This document shows positions 36,002 to 47,107 of a stretch of DNA of 64,000 nt, piece after piece. Positions within the stretch are counted from its first letter, which is position 1. Every line of letters begins with the position of its first letter. The stretch spans positions 1 through 64,000 of the forward strand of contig KV425612.1 in the NCBI GenBank assembly GCA_001632425.1, written 5' to 3'. The position numbers were made by a program, and so were the translations under genes. This DNA comes from Neolentinus lepideus HHB14362 ss-1 (taxonomy: Eukaryota > Basidiomycota > Agaricomycetes > Gloeophyllales > Gloeophyllaceae). Below the pieces are notes generated by a model, which was given only the letters and a program-made list of their open reading frames with translations, did not search any database and was not told the DNA's origin.

Positions 36002-37430
36002 CGAGGCGTCGTAGAAAGAGCAGAGGGTGTTCCTCGCCTGTACCTTCAACGCAGCATGAAACGAGCGCCGAAAGTGCGTGCGCCTGCTACCCGGATGTAG
36101 GAGCGTGCCAGACTATTTCTCAACGCCGCCATAAACGTGACATTGTCACCGTACCCTCCCTCAAGTATTACTAATCCACAATCACTGTCACCGTCACTCC
36201 GGCGGCAATCCTCGATCAATCACCATCGGAGACGCATCCTGTGTTCCAGCGCCTCAGTCCCTCGGCCGACACCTCGGAGATGCTGCGGTCTGATATCACC
36301 TTGTTCTCTGCTTGTCACAGCCTCGGACCCGGGATTGATATTGACGCAAAACACCAGCTCTCTTTATCATCCACAAAGACACGCGCGGCCAACATCATTG
36401 CTACCCAGACTGACCCGTAGCCAGGGAGATCCCCCGACAACAACATTGCTACTCTGCCCATCATCTTGTTCTCAGCCTGTCCCGGAATTGATGTACCGCG
36501 TTGATCCACATCTCTCTGTATCTGCTCAGCGCCTACCCGAGATATCAAGGGACGCCCCCTCCAACAATCTTCGCGATACGCTTATTTCTATATTTTCAGC
36601 CCAAAGTACGAGCACCGGCACATGACGAGCGTCCTGATCCCGGGGCTGCGTGATCCGACTTCAAGACGAGTCGCGCTGAACTTTGGACGGTCGTGGGATC
36701 TGGAGGAGCATGTCTGTCCGGACAAGCGTAAGCGGGTATCTGGTAATATTCGTCGGTGACCAGTGCTTTGCGTCCGAGGTGAGTTACTGTCGAGGAACTG
36801 CAACGAAGCGCGCGTAGGACAAACCCAGAGCGCTTCAATATCGATGACGAAAAGCCCAGCGTTGACGTGAGCCGATATAAAAAAACCTGGTATGACAAGA
36901 AGCTTGTTTTCATATATACCCTCTAGAGCGTAGTCACGTCCGCGTGAAGGTGGATGGCATCTGGTAAGGATGTGGATATGTGTGGGCCTCGGGTTTTGGT
37001 CTTGGTAGAGGGATTTCGCGCCGTCGCACGTGAAATGTTTGTCTCGATGATTTGCCGAGTTTCACTCTAGATGGGTCAAATACTCGTCCCGGTCAAAACA
37101 GGGCTCTTGGGAATACGGTCCCAGCCACAATCGGAACGAGCCACACTAGTGTCGCCGGATCATTCGGTCGGTCAGAACATTTTCTTCGCTTCATGGCTAG
37201 TTGTGATCTTCCCGACTATGAACACCGATTATCGATTCATACGTCTCTACGCGAAACTCTTCCTTTATCAGCAATTGGTATTTGTGGCAAATGTCCGTAA
37301 TCTTCGCAGCCAACTTCAGATTCTGTTCGTCATGCTACAAGGGAGAAGAAAGCAGGAAATTGCACACTAATATTCTGTAGAATTTTTCCTATTTCTTCCT
37401 GTATTTTTATGAGGACGGATGTCCAGAACC

Positions 37431-37458
37431 CTCAGCCGTGAACATATATTCGGCTGAG
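37431..37458. repeat. palindrome copy 1
   Basis: CTCAGCCG and CGGCTGAG are inverted around a 12-base centre TGAACATATATT. It matches the second copy at 37530-37557 with one mismatch. Confidence 0.75.
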
Positions 37459-37526
37459 CTACTACTACCTGTGAAACAGAACTACAATACATGAGTTACA
37501 TAGCTTCGTATCAAGCAGGAGACTTA

Positions 37527-37560
37527 CCCCTCAGCCGTGAACGTATATTCGGCTGAGGGG
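37527..37560. repeat. palindrome copy 2
   Basis: CCCCTCAGCCG and CGGCTGAGGGG form perfect 11-bp arms around TGAACGTATATT. The 28-bp core repeats the sequence at 37431-37458. Confidence 0.8.
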
Positions 37561-38276
37561 AGAATATGCGCGACACACCTCTCGGCCACGTGCATCCCAC
37601 GCTATCGGCCATCCAATCCCAATCCGCCTCCGACGTACATCCGAGACGTCTATTCTCAACACGGTCAAAACGGCCAAAATCAATCCCGGACAAATTGGCT
37701 TACCGTGGGAGTCCACGATCCGGGACACCCTAGGAAGCGGGACTCGACAGCGACTGCACTGTTCACCAAACCGCTTGCGCGTACCTTGAGCACACCCCCA
37801 TGGCATCTGACTGTCCGATTTTGAAGAGAATTGAGAGAGGAATGCAAGACTGACGGGTTCAGCAAGTTGGGGCACTTTTGGCCTGTGTTGCGCATCTCGA
37901 TTTGGTGAGACACCCAATATTGCCATTGCTGCTCTTCTCTCATCTCACCCCCACTCTTTGTGATACTATGCATACAAATACTTTCAATATCTACCTTTCC
38001 AATGATATAACTTTTGGAGAGCTAGAGCTAGGACCGGGAACACTGTAATGATGATGAAAGTGACCCGGTTCCTAGTCTCAGTGCATATTTGACCTGTCTC
38101 GAAACTTTGTGTGTAGTTCTACCAGTTTCCCATGAATTTCCTTGATTAGTGTGTCAAAATGTTTACAAGAAAGATCCCTATAAGACTGTATAGTTACTTC
38201 ATAGAAATCTGCATGTCTGCGGGAGCTAGAGGAAATATACGCTAGAGTGTCCCGGATCTAGACCCTAGACAGTATA

Positions 38277-39068
38277 TACTATAGGTGTGGACTTTTGCGA
38301 AATTAAAGTAAATTAAATAATTAACTCGAAGGGAGGGGAGAAGGAGGGGGAGAGACTGGTCTATCTGCAGCAGATACATCTCGGAAAAGCCCCCAAATTA
38401 ATTAGCAGCAATGGTCATCTATTATGCAGTTACCAGGGGCTTTAGATGACTGAAAACTCTCTCAAGAAAGTCATTTTTCGCTCTTTGGAGCCATAGATTT
38501 CTCTCTGTCTCGTGGTGCTACGTGCCACATTATCAGTCTGTTTGATAAGATCAGGGATCACACACCTGCACTGTTCTTATTGGTTCTGATACACTGAATA
38601 CTTTGCTCAGAATGTAGTTCCTGTACCTGTAATTGTACCAAAATTGCGAATTTTGTTGCGGCGCTACTGTGCCGGATCCTGAAAAAATGTGCCATAAAGC
38701 AGACTGAACTCACTTGACCTGGGACCATTCCCTCTGTGCAATGACCTGTCATGTATTCTGTGTCAAGGTACCCGGACATTTCATTTCCATATACATTGTG
38801 AAAGAAGTGTTAAAAGCATCAAATCATACATTTTTCAGCACAATTCTTGGAATCTTACATTCCAATGGTCCCCAGTACACAATCAAGATCTACCTACCCC
38901 AGTCTGAAGGACCCATGCTCGGTAATGGCATGCAAAAGCTCGAAAATGACCTGTGGATGAAGTGTCACAAGCGTGAGAGTCCTACCCGAATCAAGGATAC
39001 GAGCTTCAAAGTCCGAACTATATATATTTCAAACTCAGTTATGGATCTATATGTCCACACCTATAGTA
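38277..39068. mobile_element. TA-flanked inverted-repeat element, 792 bp, non-autonomous
   Basis: The left end TACTATAGGTGTGGAC and the right end GTCCACACCTATAGTA are perfect 16-bp inverted repeats. Both ends are followed outward by TA (38275-38276 and 39069-39070), the target duplication of Tc1/mariner-type elements. No transposase is encoded; the one long open frame (about 38714-39223) crosses the right end and has no known domain. TA is common in this AT-rich DNA, so the duplication is suggestive only. Confidence 0.55.
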
Positions 39069-40785
39069 TAACTGCCGACAAATTGGTTGAATCGCGCTGT
39101 CCAGTATCCGACCATCCGGGTCCGCGCCTCGCAGACGTGACCTCACGTGATTCACGGCGCGCAATGGTCATCGACGCTTACCCGCGCGCATCCTATTCTG
39201 AGCCACAACTCCGCCGTCGTTAATTGGTTCCTGGATGTATCAAGTCCTGCTTTGATATCGGCGTTCTCGTGTTGTGTTGTTATGGGCACAAGCTCGTGTC
39301 GTGTTTTTATGGGCACAGTTCTTTCTATCCTGGAGGGGTCCTCGTTGACTTTGGCTCGAGATTAAATTTGGTCGGTTCTTCCTAAGCTTGTCTGTGCTGT
39401 TCGGGCTCACCATCGGCATCTTGTTGTTTGGGCTTGATGGGGTGGCGGGCAATCTCTTCATTCCAATCAGCCGGGCGCCACCAGCCCATGATCTGAACCT
39501 ATCATCTTCAATACCCCCGGCCGGCGCTTTATCAACCAGCGATGCCATCCCTGTCTACATATCATATCAATCTTCTCCTCTATACGGGACCGCCCGCTCT
39601 CTCCCATTGCCTCAGGAGCCGCGGTCTCAAGATCACCTACATATAAGTAGCCAGGGTGGCGCATAAGCGATCAGACTGACCCTGGATGACCACCGACCCT
39701 GCCCCGTGATACCGAGTGACATAACCGCGCATCTTTTTTTCCAACGCTCATCATCCGCCTCATGGGTGCGAGTGCAGACTTGGGGCGCTAGACAGGGAAG
39801 CCGCCCGCGCCCATTCGCGCTTGTGCTAGTGGCAGCCGTCTACGAGGTCGAATTAGGTGGATCAGAGCGGGTCTAGAAATTTAGCCACTGAAGTCTACGT
39901 ACTATTCTTTCTGCTGCATGGGTATCTGGCGGTGGTTTTCTATGCAAAGACACCTCACGTTGTATGGAGTCATTGATATAGAGTGAAGGTCCACTCGGCG
40001 ATGAAGGGGGTATGATGATACTGTCTCGGTTGGAACTTGGTAGGGGGGAGGGGCTTAAGATGCCATCCTTGTGCGGATAACCTCGGGGCGACATTAATAG
40101 ATCATGGTGGGCTGCTCTCTGATCCCTAAAAAAGACAGCATGGTTAGGATAATCTAAACGTTGGATCAACGCGCGCTTGGAGGATATGTCACGCTGTGAC
40201 AAGCTATTAGCGGCCGGAAGCAATTGTAAAGCGGGGATTTTGACGCGTGTCTCCTGCTCTCACTTCAACCGACCATCCCATGACCTTGTTCTCTGGCAAA
40301 GGTAATCTACTCCTTCACGTGCTACGCACATTAATGCTGCCCTTCTCAACCTCCTTGCGCCAAAGCGTGTTTCAGCCCGACCGTCCCGCTAGACATCCAG
40401 CGAGCATGGGGTGAGGCCGTCTCAAATTCGCGTGGACACTTCTTGCGCGGTAGCTGTTGTGCCTTTTTCTTCTTCTTTCTTATAGTGAAAAACGGCGGTG
40501 AAGTTGCGCGTACGAAGGAAGATCGCCGTAGAGCGACGTGGTTTTTCTGCAGCGGTATGAGTGACCCGTGGGTCGCGATGTATGCGCGTCTTTCGTGTTG
40601 TGTCATCCGGATTCCGAGTCGTTCTGACACCTCCCAGCTTGAGACATCAAGCGATCGTGGTAGGCATACCAACTCCATCATCTTCATCCTGACTTCTCCA
40701 TGACCCTATAGGTGTTCCACGCAAACTGGATCGCTAAAGTCATCCAAGAGAACTTTACCGTATCTCTCACAAAATACGTGCTAGA

Positions 40786-41739
40786 CGGTTTGTCGTGTCC
40801 ACCCCGCAACGACGCTGTTCTGATGCCTATGGCCTAGATCGCTACGAAGAGCCCTCCGACAACAGTCTCCACGACGCCCGTCGTTCTTCTGCCGGGTCCG
40901 TTACTAAGCTGCTCACGCCAACGTCGTCAGATACCGACCCAGATACGACTCTCCGGGGCGACTTGGAATCTGAGCATTCGACCTGTTCTAGCGTCGCTTC
41001 TCGTCGCCAATCTGTCTTGAAGCGCAAGATCGCAAGTGACGCCCAGGATCAGGACGACTGTATCTCTCAGGCTGCGAAACGACCATGTCTATCTGGTGCT
41101 ACTGATCCTCTTCAGCCTTTGGTCCTGCCCAAGAATGCTAATGCCAACGCGAACGATGAAACCACTGCTCCGCTTGGCAATCAGTCTCGGTTCTCGCCGA
41201 CAGCCAGTACCCGCGCTTCTCGCCCCTTTCCCCCGGAGTTTACCACTGCTAGAGCTATTTCCTCTTGTACACAGTCTAAGCGAGTAAATCCCTTGAAGAA
41301 CGTCCGTACGAAAGCCGAGAAGGACAGGGAAGGCAACGTCCTGTGGAGAAAACTCTTTGGAAATCAACCCCCTCGGTCCCGCCCAGCATCGTCCAAATTG
41401 AAGATAGAAAAGTGCGACACGGATATGCTCTCTGTCCGTCCGAAACTTTGCCAGTCCAGGAAATCAGGCACCACTACCGAAGCCGAGGGGCTTGAGTTGC
41501 AAGTGCCGCAAATTCCTAGGGCTCACGGGATCCGTTCTGAAGCAGAGGATTTGGGATCCGGAGTTGCGGCACCACCCCACTCCAAACTTTCAAAACTCTT
41601 AACCAGCTCCGAAACTTCGACGATCCGGATGTCAGTGAAAGATGCCTTGGAATGGTTGAAGGATTCAGATATGAAGGTACCAGTCGTTTTTGAGCCTGGG
41701 GAGAGGTATAGGGGGAAGAAGTTTGTGCTCGAGCGTTAA
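40786..41739 (+). CDS. unrecognised disordered protein, 5' end unresolved
   Basis: I do not recognise this protein. A 314-codon frame runs to the stop at 41739, but it has no ATG near its start; it opens on GTG at 40795. A likely acceptor, GTGCTAG ending at 40785, suggests an upstream exon with the real start, which I could not fix. The sequence is rich in Ser, Thr, Arg and Pro with basic clusters (SVLKRKIASD and QSKRVNPLKNVRTKAEKDRE) typical of nuclear disordered proteins. A more ordered C-terminus reads IRMSVKDALEWLKDSDMKVP, VVFEPGERYRGKKFVLER. Codon use is like that of neighbouring genes, supporting real coding. It converges with ATP4. Confidence 0.55.
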   Translation, partial: RFVVSTPQRRCSDAYGLDRYEEPSDNSLHDARRSSAGSVTKLLTPTSSDTDPDTTLRGDLESEHSTCSSVASRRQSVLKRKIASDAQDQDDCISQAAKRPCLSGATDPLQPLVLPKNANANANDETTAPLGNQSRFSPTASTRASRPFPPEFTTARAISSCTQSKRVNPLKNVRTKAEKDREGNVLWRKLFGNQPPRSRPASSKLKIEKCDTDMLSVRPKLCQSRKSGTTTEAEGLELQVPQIPRAHGIRSEAEDLGSGVAAPPHSKLSKLLTSSETSTIRMSVKDALEWLKDSDMKVPVVFEPGERYRGKKFVLER

Positions 41740-41974
41740 GAACACATGTCCTGATCTCAATTCGAATTTCATGTGCTCTCTCTAGTCGCTGTCTAATTGT
41801 GCTGGAGCGGTCGGCCTTGACTCTGTACACATAATTGCATTTGTGCTCCATAATTAGGCAGAAAAGGGTACGATCCGACTGCAAGCCTTGTTTCAAGCTG
41901 CATACACCAGGGCATGTCCGTCCTTGGTTGGAAGAGAAGTCAGATTAAGTCAGGACCAGTATCACACAAATATT

Positions 41975-43008
41975 CTAGATAGCCTTGCTCTTGACCAATT
42001 CTGTACGAGCGCAAACAAAACCAAGTTGATGAGACAGCACGATTATCACGTCGAGGAAGACACGTACGCTCGACCTCCGCGAGAGCGTTCACCAAAATCT
42101 CGCGCTGCGTCCTCTCGTTCGATAGATCTCTCATGACCTTGTCGATGACAGACTTGGCGAGCTCGGCCTGCTCGTTCTCCTTCTGCTGCTGCTCGAAGCG
42201 CACCCAGCTGTCGAGCACGGCCTTGGCCTCTGCGGCAAGGATCACCTTTTGTTGCTGTACGAACGTGTCGGCTTCAAGCTTGGCGGTTTCCTAACGCGAT
42301 GGAAAAAATATCTATATTTTCATGAAACGTTAGACGAATTTGGGTTGAGACACACCTTAGACAATTCAAAGAGACCCTCGGTGATGGATACGACGTCCTT
42401 CATGCGCTCAACGGAGGAGATCCGGTCCTTGACGGCCTGCGTGTGCTCCGCACGCGCACCCTCGAGGATGGTCCTGACGCGGGCAATGTGGCCCTCCGCC
42501 CATTCACGGTACGGGCCACCGATGCTCTACGCCCCACCCATAATGCATTAAGATACTCACCCTATTTCTTCACTCTATACGGACAACGCACCTTGGCAAT
42601 GGCCGTGAACATGATGAGGGCCCCAGCAGCAATGACCGTCTCCTCATTCAGGACGTACAGCTCCTGCGATATGGCAGTAGCGAGCGCGCCCGTTCCGAGC
42701 AGGATGGTGCCGGTCTTGGTGATCAGGTTGGGCGAGGAGGGGAGGTTGTTGATGATTTCGGAGGCCTTTTCGGCGGGAGGGGGGTTAGAGCCGCTCGCCA
42801 TCGTCCGCCTATTGTTCCACCACCATTTTTCAATATCCGTACGTGCCTAGTCTCATTCGAGTTTCACGTACGTTTGCATGACGCGGGCGACCGCTTGCGG
42901 TCGCACCTTCGAGGCTAAAACACGCGGTCAGCTTGCAAGTCTTTGAAGAAAATATGGCATATGCGCACCAGACGCCCTGAGGGATTGAACGGCGATTCTG
43001 GACGCCAT
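41975..43008 (-). CDS. ATP4: mitochondrial ATP synthase subunit 4 (subunit b)
   Basis: Subunit 4 is the main peripheral-stalk protein that holds F1 against the membrane sector of the F1Fo-ATP synthase. Six exons on the minus strand (42969-43008, 42872-42914, 42592-42808, 42356-42526, 42068-42290, 41975-42000) give 239 aa. Residues 1-32 (MASRIAVQSLRASASKVRPQ and on) are an Arg-rich mitochondrial presequence ending near TRTMASG. Two membrane segments follow (TGTILLGTGALATAIS and TVIAAGALIMFTAIAK). The rest is a long charged helix ending EVEQLVKSKAI. The last exon is only 26 nt; without it the protein would read into an unrelated tail. Length is normal for fungi. Confidence 0.92.
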
Positions 43009-43742
43009 GAATGGGTAGGACGGGTCTGACTTGCAGAACTCGGTGGTGAGGACGGAAAGCCTGAGTTTTCGGACAAATATGGGTAAACAGCGACCGAAAG
43101 ACTTCCGGCTTCGTCCGGGCCTGTAGCTTGCGATTGCGCTCTAATCCTTTACTGTGCTATATGATGAAATATTTTTCTGCGAACATAGAAATGCTTTGGG
43201 ATTTTACCCTATCGGCTGTGACCACGATTCGGTTTGGAATACGCGGTCTCGACATAGGCAAGTTCGGTTGGATACTTGTGTATCGGTAGTTTCCCTATAT
43301 TTGATACGCCGATATCCGGCAACGGCGCAGAATCCAGTCTGAATATTGTAGTCTGATTCTTTGCATGCCACTGTCGAAATTCAAACGATCTACGAGGATG
43401 AGAAGTTAGATCCATCAGAACACCTTGTGATCTGAGCAGTAAACTGGACGCTCTCCTCAAAATCATTGTAAAATAGAATTGATTTCTACGTCAGTCTGAT
43501 GCGCGCCGCAGACTTCTTATATCATTCCGAAGTACCTCCCCCTCGTTTGTACCGTCGCCTTTATACTTCGAAATCCGCACGGAGCCACAGTTTTACTCTG
43601 AGGACTTTATTCGTAGTGTCTATACATTGCTGAACGTCATGTACCATCTAACATGAAAGTATACCCATAATATCTATGGACAAACCGACCTCTAAACTCA
43701 CCAAATGGCGGGTGTTTGAACAAATTGAGCTGAGCGGCTCTT
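43009..43742. other. intergenic region
   Basis: This 734-base spacer holds the ATP4 promoter and the 3' end of the monooxygenase gene. No other feature is recognised. Confidence 0.55.
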
Positions 43743-45561
43743 TTACTCCTTCGTCTGCTCATGCGAAACACTCGCCCTGCGCATAACCGGGCCCCACTTG
43801 GTCCACCAATCGTCCACAACCTCCCTCGCATCATAGTTAAACATCGCAATATAATCATCCCACGTCTCCCGCAGATAATCCTCGTCAGCGTTATCCCAAT
43901 CGAGCTGCGCCAGCGAAAGCGCGGCGCGCAGGCCGTCGTCGCGGGCCTGCTGCTCCGGCCCATCAGGCAAGGACAGGAAATCGAGTCGGTGATGCTCAGA
44001 CTTGACTACACTCACTGAGCGTGGCTGGCGGATGTCCTCAAATGCGGACATTAGGCCGCCAATCTGGTTTCGGGACGTGAGGCGCGAAAACATGGACCCC
44101 AAAGTCATGGCGTCTTCAACCGCGGTAGAGGCGTTGAGATCTCTGTCAGGCTTCACGACGGTTACTTGCACGAGCGGACATGCCTAAAATAGTGACGTAC
44201 CGGCATTGGATGGGCAGCATCTCCAACTATGAGAACCCTGCCGCTTTCGTGCACCAGATTCTCAAAGGGCTCGTGACGGACGAATTTTACTGCGGTGGCT
44301 CCCCTCCCCAGCTGGATCATCTTGCGCACCCTGGTAGGGCACGATTGACTCTAAGCGCCCAAATGACAAAGTGGACAGGCGTACCGCGGATCGTAACTCG
44401 CCAATTCCAGGTCCAGCTGATCCAATGAACACTCGCGGTCCCAGTTCTCTTGGAACACAGAGCTGTCTTCCGGGAGTGTGAGAACTAATGAATACCATTC
44501 CGCAGACTGTGCCAGTAAATCGTAAATAAATTTGTTCGACTTCGAAAAATACGCAGGGCCTTACCGCCAGAGCGCCACATATACAAGTACCGTTGCCCAG
44601 CCACGCGTTCCACTATGGACTGGTCAGAATATTTCCATATTGATATCACAGGCCGGCATTCTTACCTCCGGTGCTTCGGCAAAATATGCTAGGTCAGAAT
44701 CGGCTCTTAGAATGTCTCTCGGAACACATAGTCTGCAAAAAAATAAGAGAAAATAACGAGAGACGAAATATCAAACATACACATACGTAAGATTACATCT
44801 CTTGTCCGATACAGCTTTGACTTGGTTCCCCAGTATACATCGTCTTGTAACACTTTCGTATCCATCTGCCCCGACAACAATGTCGCACGACAGCGTTTCT
44901 CCACTGGATAATAATACAGATGGTTGGTGGGGGTCGATAGCGGTTACTCCTGAGTTGAAGCGCACGGTAATTCCTGCTTCAGTGGCAAGTCGGTATAGTA
45001 AGCCCCACAGGAGGCCGTACTGTGAAATGGCATAATTCAATACGGGAAGATCGCCACGGCTAGAATGGAAAGGACCTGGAGAAATAGGTAGTCTGCTCTA
45101 AACGCTTTCATAATCTGGTCATGGAAGATAATCGTTCCCATTGTCTCGCCGGTGGCACCTAAAAATAACGATTAGCTCGCTGTATTGTACGAGTCCGGTT
45201 TACTTACCTTGTCTGAAGACGATCCTAGCATTTTTGATTCCGATCTCATCTAATGAGCTTTGAAGACCCCACTCCTTCAAGATCCTAGTCATATTTGGGG
45301 GTGATCGTATTGTCGCCCTACCATTCTGGTCACGATTGTCAGTGGAATATACAATGGCTCACAGCTCCGCGAAATGTTCACCTCAAAATACTCGGGGCCG
45401 ATTGCCTTGTCGATGACGACCACTTCGTGGCCCGCTCGTCGCAGGCTGTACGCACATGCCAAGCCAGCGATACTGCCACCGATCACAACAAATGACAATG
45501 GTACAGAGGTCTGCTCGTCATTCGTAGAATAGGTCGTTTTCACTGTTAACATGGTACTCAT
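43743..45561 (-). CDS. FAD-dependent monooxygenase (salicylate hydroxylase-like)
   Basis: Group A flavoprotein monooxygenases hydroxylate aromatic or related substrates with NAD(P)H and O2. The minus-strand gene begins at 45561. The dinucleotide-binding motif FVVIGGSIAGLACAYSLRRA and the acidic end of strand 2 (VVVIDK) are near residues 22-50. Later exons give FLQYGLLWGLLYRLATEAGI, SCDIVVGADGYESVTR (the conserved DG motif) and, in the last exon, DLNASTAVEDAMTLGSMFSR, which follows the FAD-binding GD region. Four to six introns are inferred; I resolved those at GPEYFE/NGRATIRS and FLQ/YGLL. The region around 44180-44770 was not fully joined, so exon borders there are uncertain. The substrate cannot be inferred. 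Confidence 0.75.
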
Positions 45562-47107
45562 GTAGGAACAGTAGGATCGATATCGGAAGAGGAGTTTCGC
45601 GATCCATAACCTTGCGTCAATGCTTTAGACGACGGCAACTGCATAGTGGGAAACGCTTGGGTTCTTCGGGGATAAGCGCATGGCAGGTACTGAGCGAAGA
45701 AGTATGCAAGACCGGTGATTCGGCTTACGTGCGTCCGCCGGCGTAACGTACTTACAGTTAAGGTAACGATAATTGGATCTGGGCCAACGGAAGGACACAA
45801 AGCCCGGCCAATGTGTAAGACTTCCAGCGATGAAGAATGCCAACATAAACCTATAACTACTACCCATAATGTCTGCAGAGTTGGCACAGTGCGACGCTGG
45901 CTGACCTCGCTTATGTCAAATTAAAATTCAAAATGAGCGGCAAACTCGAGGTGGGATACGTCAACGCAACCCTACCGTGAGAGTCATCCAACACTTTGGC
46001 CATGTCTCGAATTCATGTAGTATGCCATCTGACTGTCAATTGTACAGCTCTATCACACGAATTAACACTCTAGGAATGATGTGCTTCCAAACGTAATCCA
46101 TGGTTCAACTTACGGGCGTTCATGCAGATGCGCTAGTCACCATTTCTCAGCTTCCTCGCTTCCAGTCTAGGTTACTGAGAATACACGTGGCATTAATACA
46201 ACGAGCATCTCATCTTCGCGAAAAAGGTCTGGACCCTAAAAAGCTCGGCTTGATGATTCTTCCATTGTGACAGTCTTGCGGCATGGTAATAGTGGGAGAG
46301 CAGTGCGGCAGCGCACAAAAGAGACTTCGTCCAGCCAGTCATCAATCGTCTTTGGATCACTATGCGACTGGCGGAAGCAAATCGGTTGATGACCAATACC
46401 GCATGATGAATATTCGAGAATGGATACTTTTCGTAGGACATTTGGATCAGACGATTCAAGCCGCTTTCCACCGCAGGGGGCCGTGTGACCGATTCTGCAA
46501 AGGAGCCCTGGTAGACCTCTCAACAACCAAAATCCCATGATTACCGGTTGCTGCAAGCCCATCTACCGCAGCCATGGCAAGACTGCTTGGCTCGAGCTTG
46601 GCTCGATCTCTGTCCTATAGCTTTCTGGAGGAGTGCACGACCGTATAGGAAACTTTGAGCTCGAGTGCACACATCCACCAGCCCAAGGATTTCACCTACA
46701 TCTGGCTCGCTTCGAACGTTGGCTTTCCAGATACGTTTCCAATTAGTCAATATTGCTGTCGTATTCTGACCCCACCCGCAAGTGTTATGACCAATGTAGA
46801 AAATTAATGCTCAACGCCTCTCAGAGGCGATGCTGAAATTCAGCCGTCGCTGGACATTACGGGACCCGTACCCGGCAGTGCACCTGGATCGCCGTAGTAT
46901 GATACGTGACCTAAAGGTATGCTGATAACAACTTGACAGAACCGCGTTGACCCTGTCCTAAGCGGACGCTGCGCTACTACGTGCGTTCATTACGCTGGTT
47001 AAATGCACCCCACTAGACTGAATGGACTGGAACAAGTACGCTGACCCTAATTATTATCGGAGCCTCAGCTTCCTGCGCACCTAGAAGGTACAAAACCAGT
47101 GCGGGGG
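45562..47107. other. intergenic region, possible gene debris
   Basis: About 1.5 kb. Minus-strand open frames at 46193-46750 look somewhat protein-like (for example LTNWKRIWKANVRSEPDVGE) but change frame repeatedly and match no family I can name. They may be debris of a lost gene. Confidence 0.4.

Larger units (their letters stand above)
36002..40785. other. gene-poor region
   Basis: Nearly 4.8 kb without a recognisable gene on either strand. Open frames here lack domains, start codons in good context or family resemblance. Contents I can name are a pair of palindromes (37431-37458 and 37527-37560) and a TA-flanked inverted-repeat element (38277-39068). The first kilobase carries the HSF promoter. 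Confidence 0.55.

Noticed and set aside
35298..36100. Long overlapping open frames on both strands over HSF exon 1
   Set aside because: Low-complexity Arg/Ala/Pro or Gly/Glu translations in the wrong frames of the Pro/Ser-rich HSF N-terminus.
40443..40703. 86-codon frame upstream of the disordered protein as a possible first exon
   Set aside because: It opens on a non-ATG codon and no donor joins it in phase to 40786.
46193..46750. Minus-strand fragments that loosely suggested a fungal transcription-factor middle domain
   Set aside because: No zinc cluster, frame changes every 100-150 bases, and no motif specific enough to name a family.
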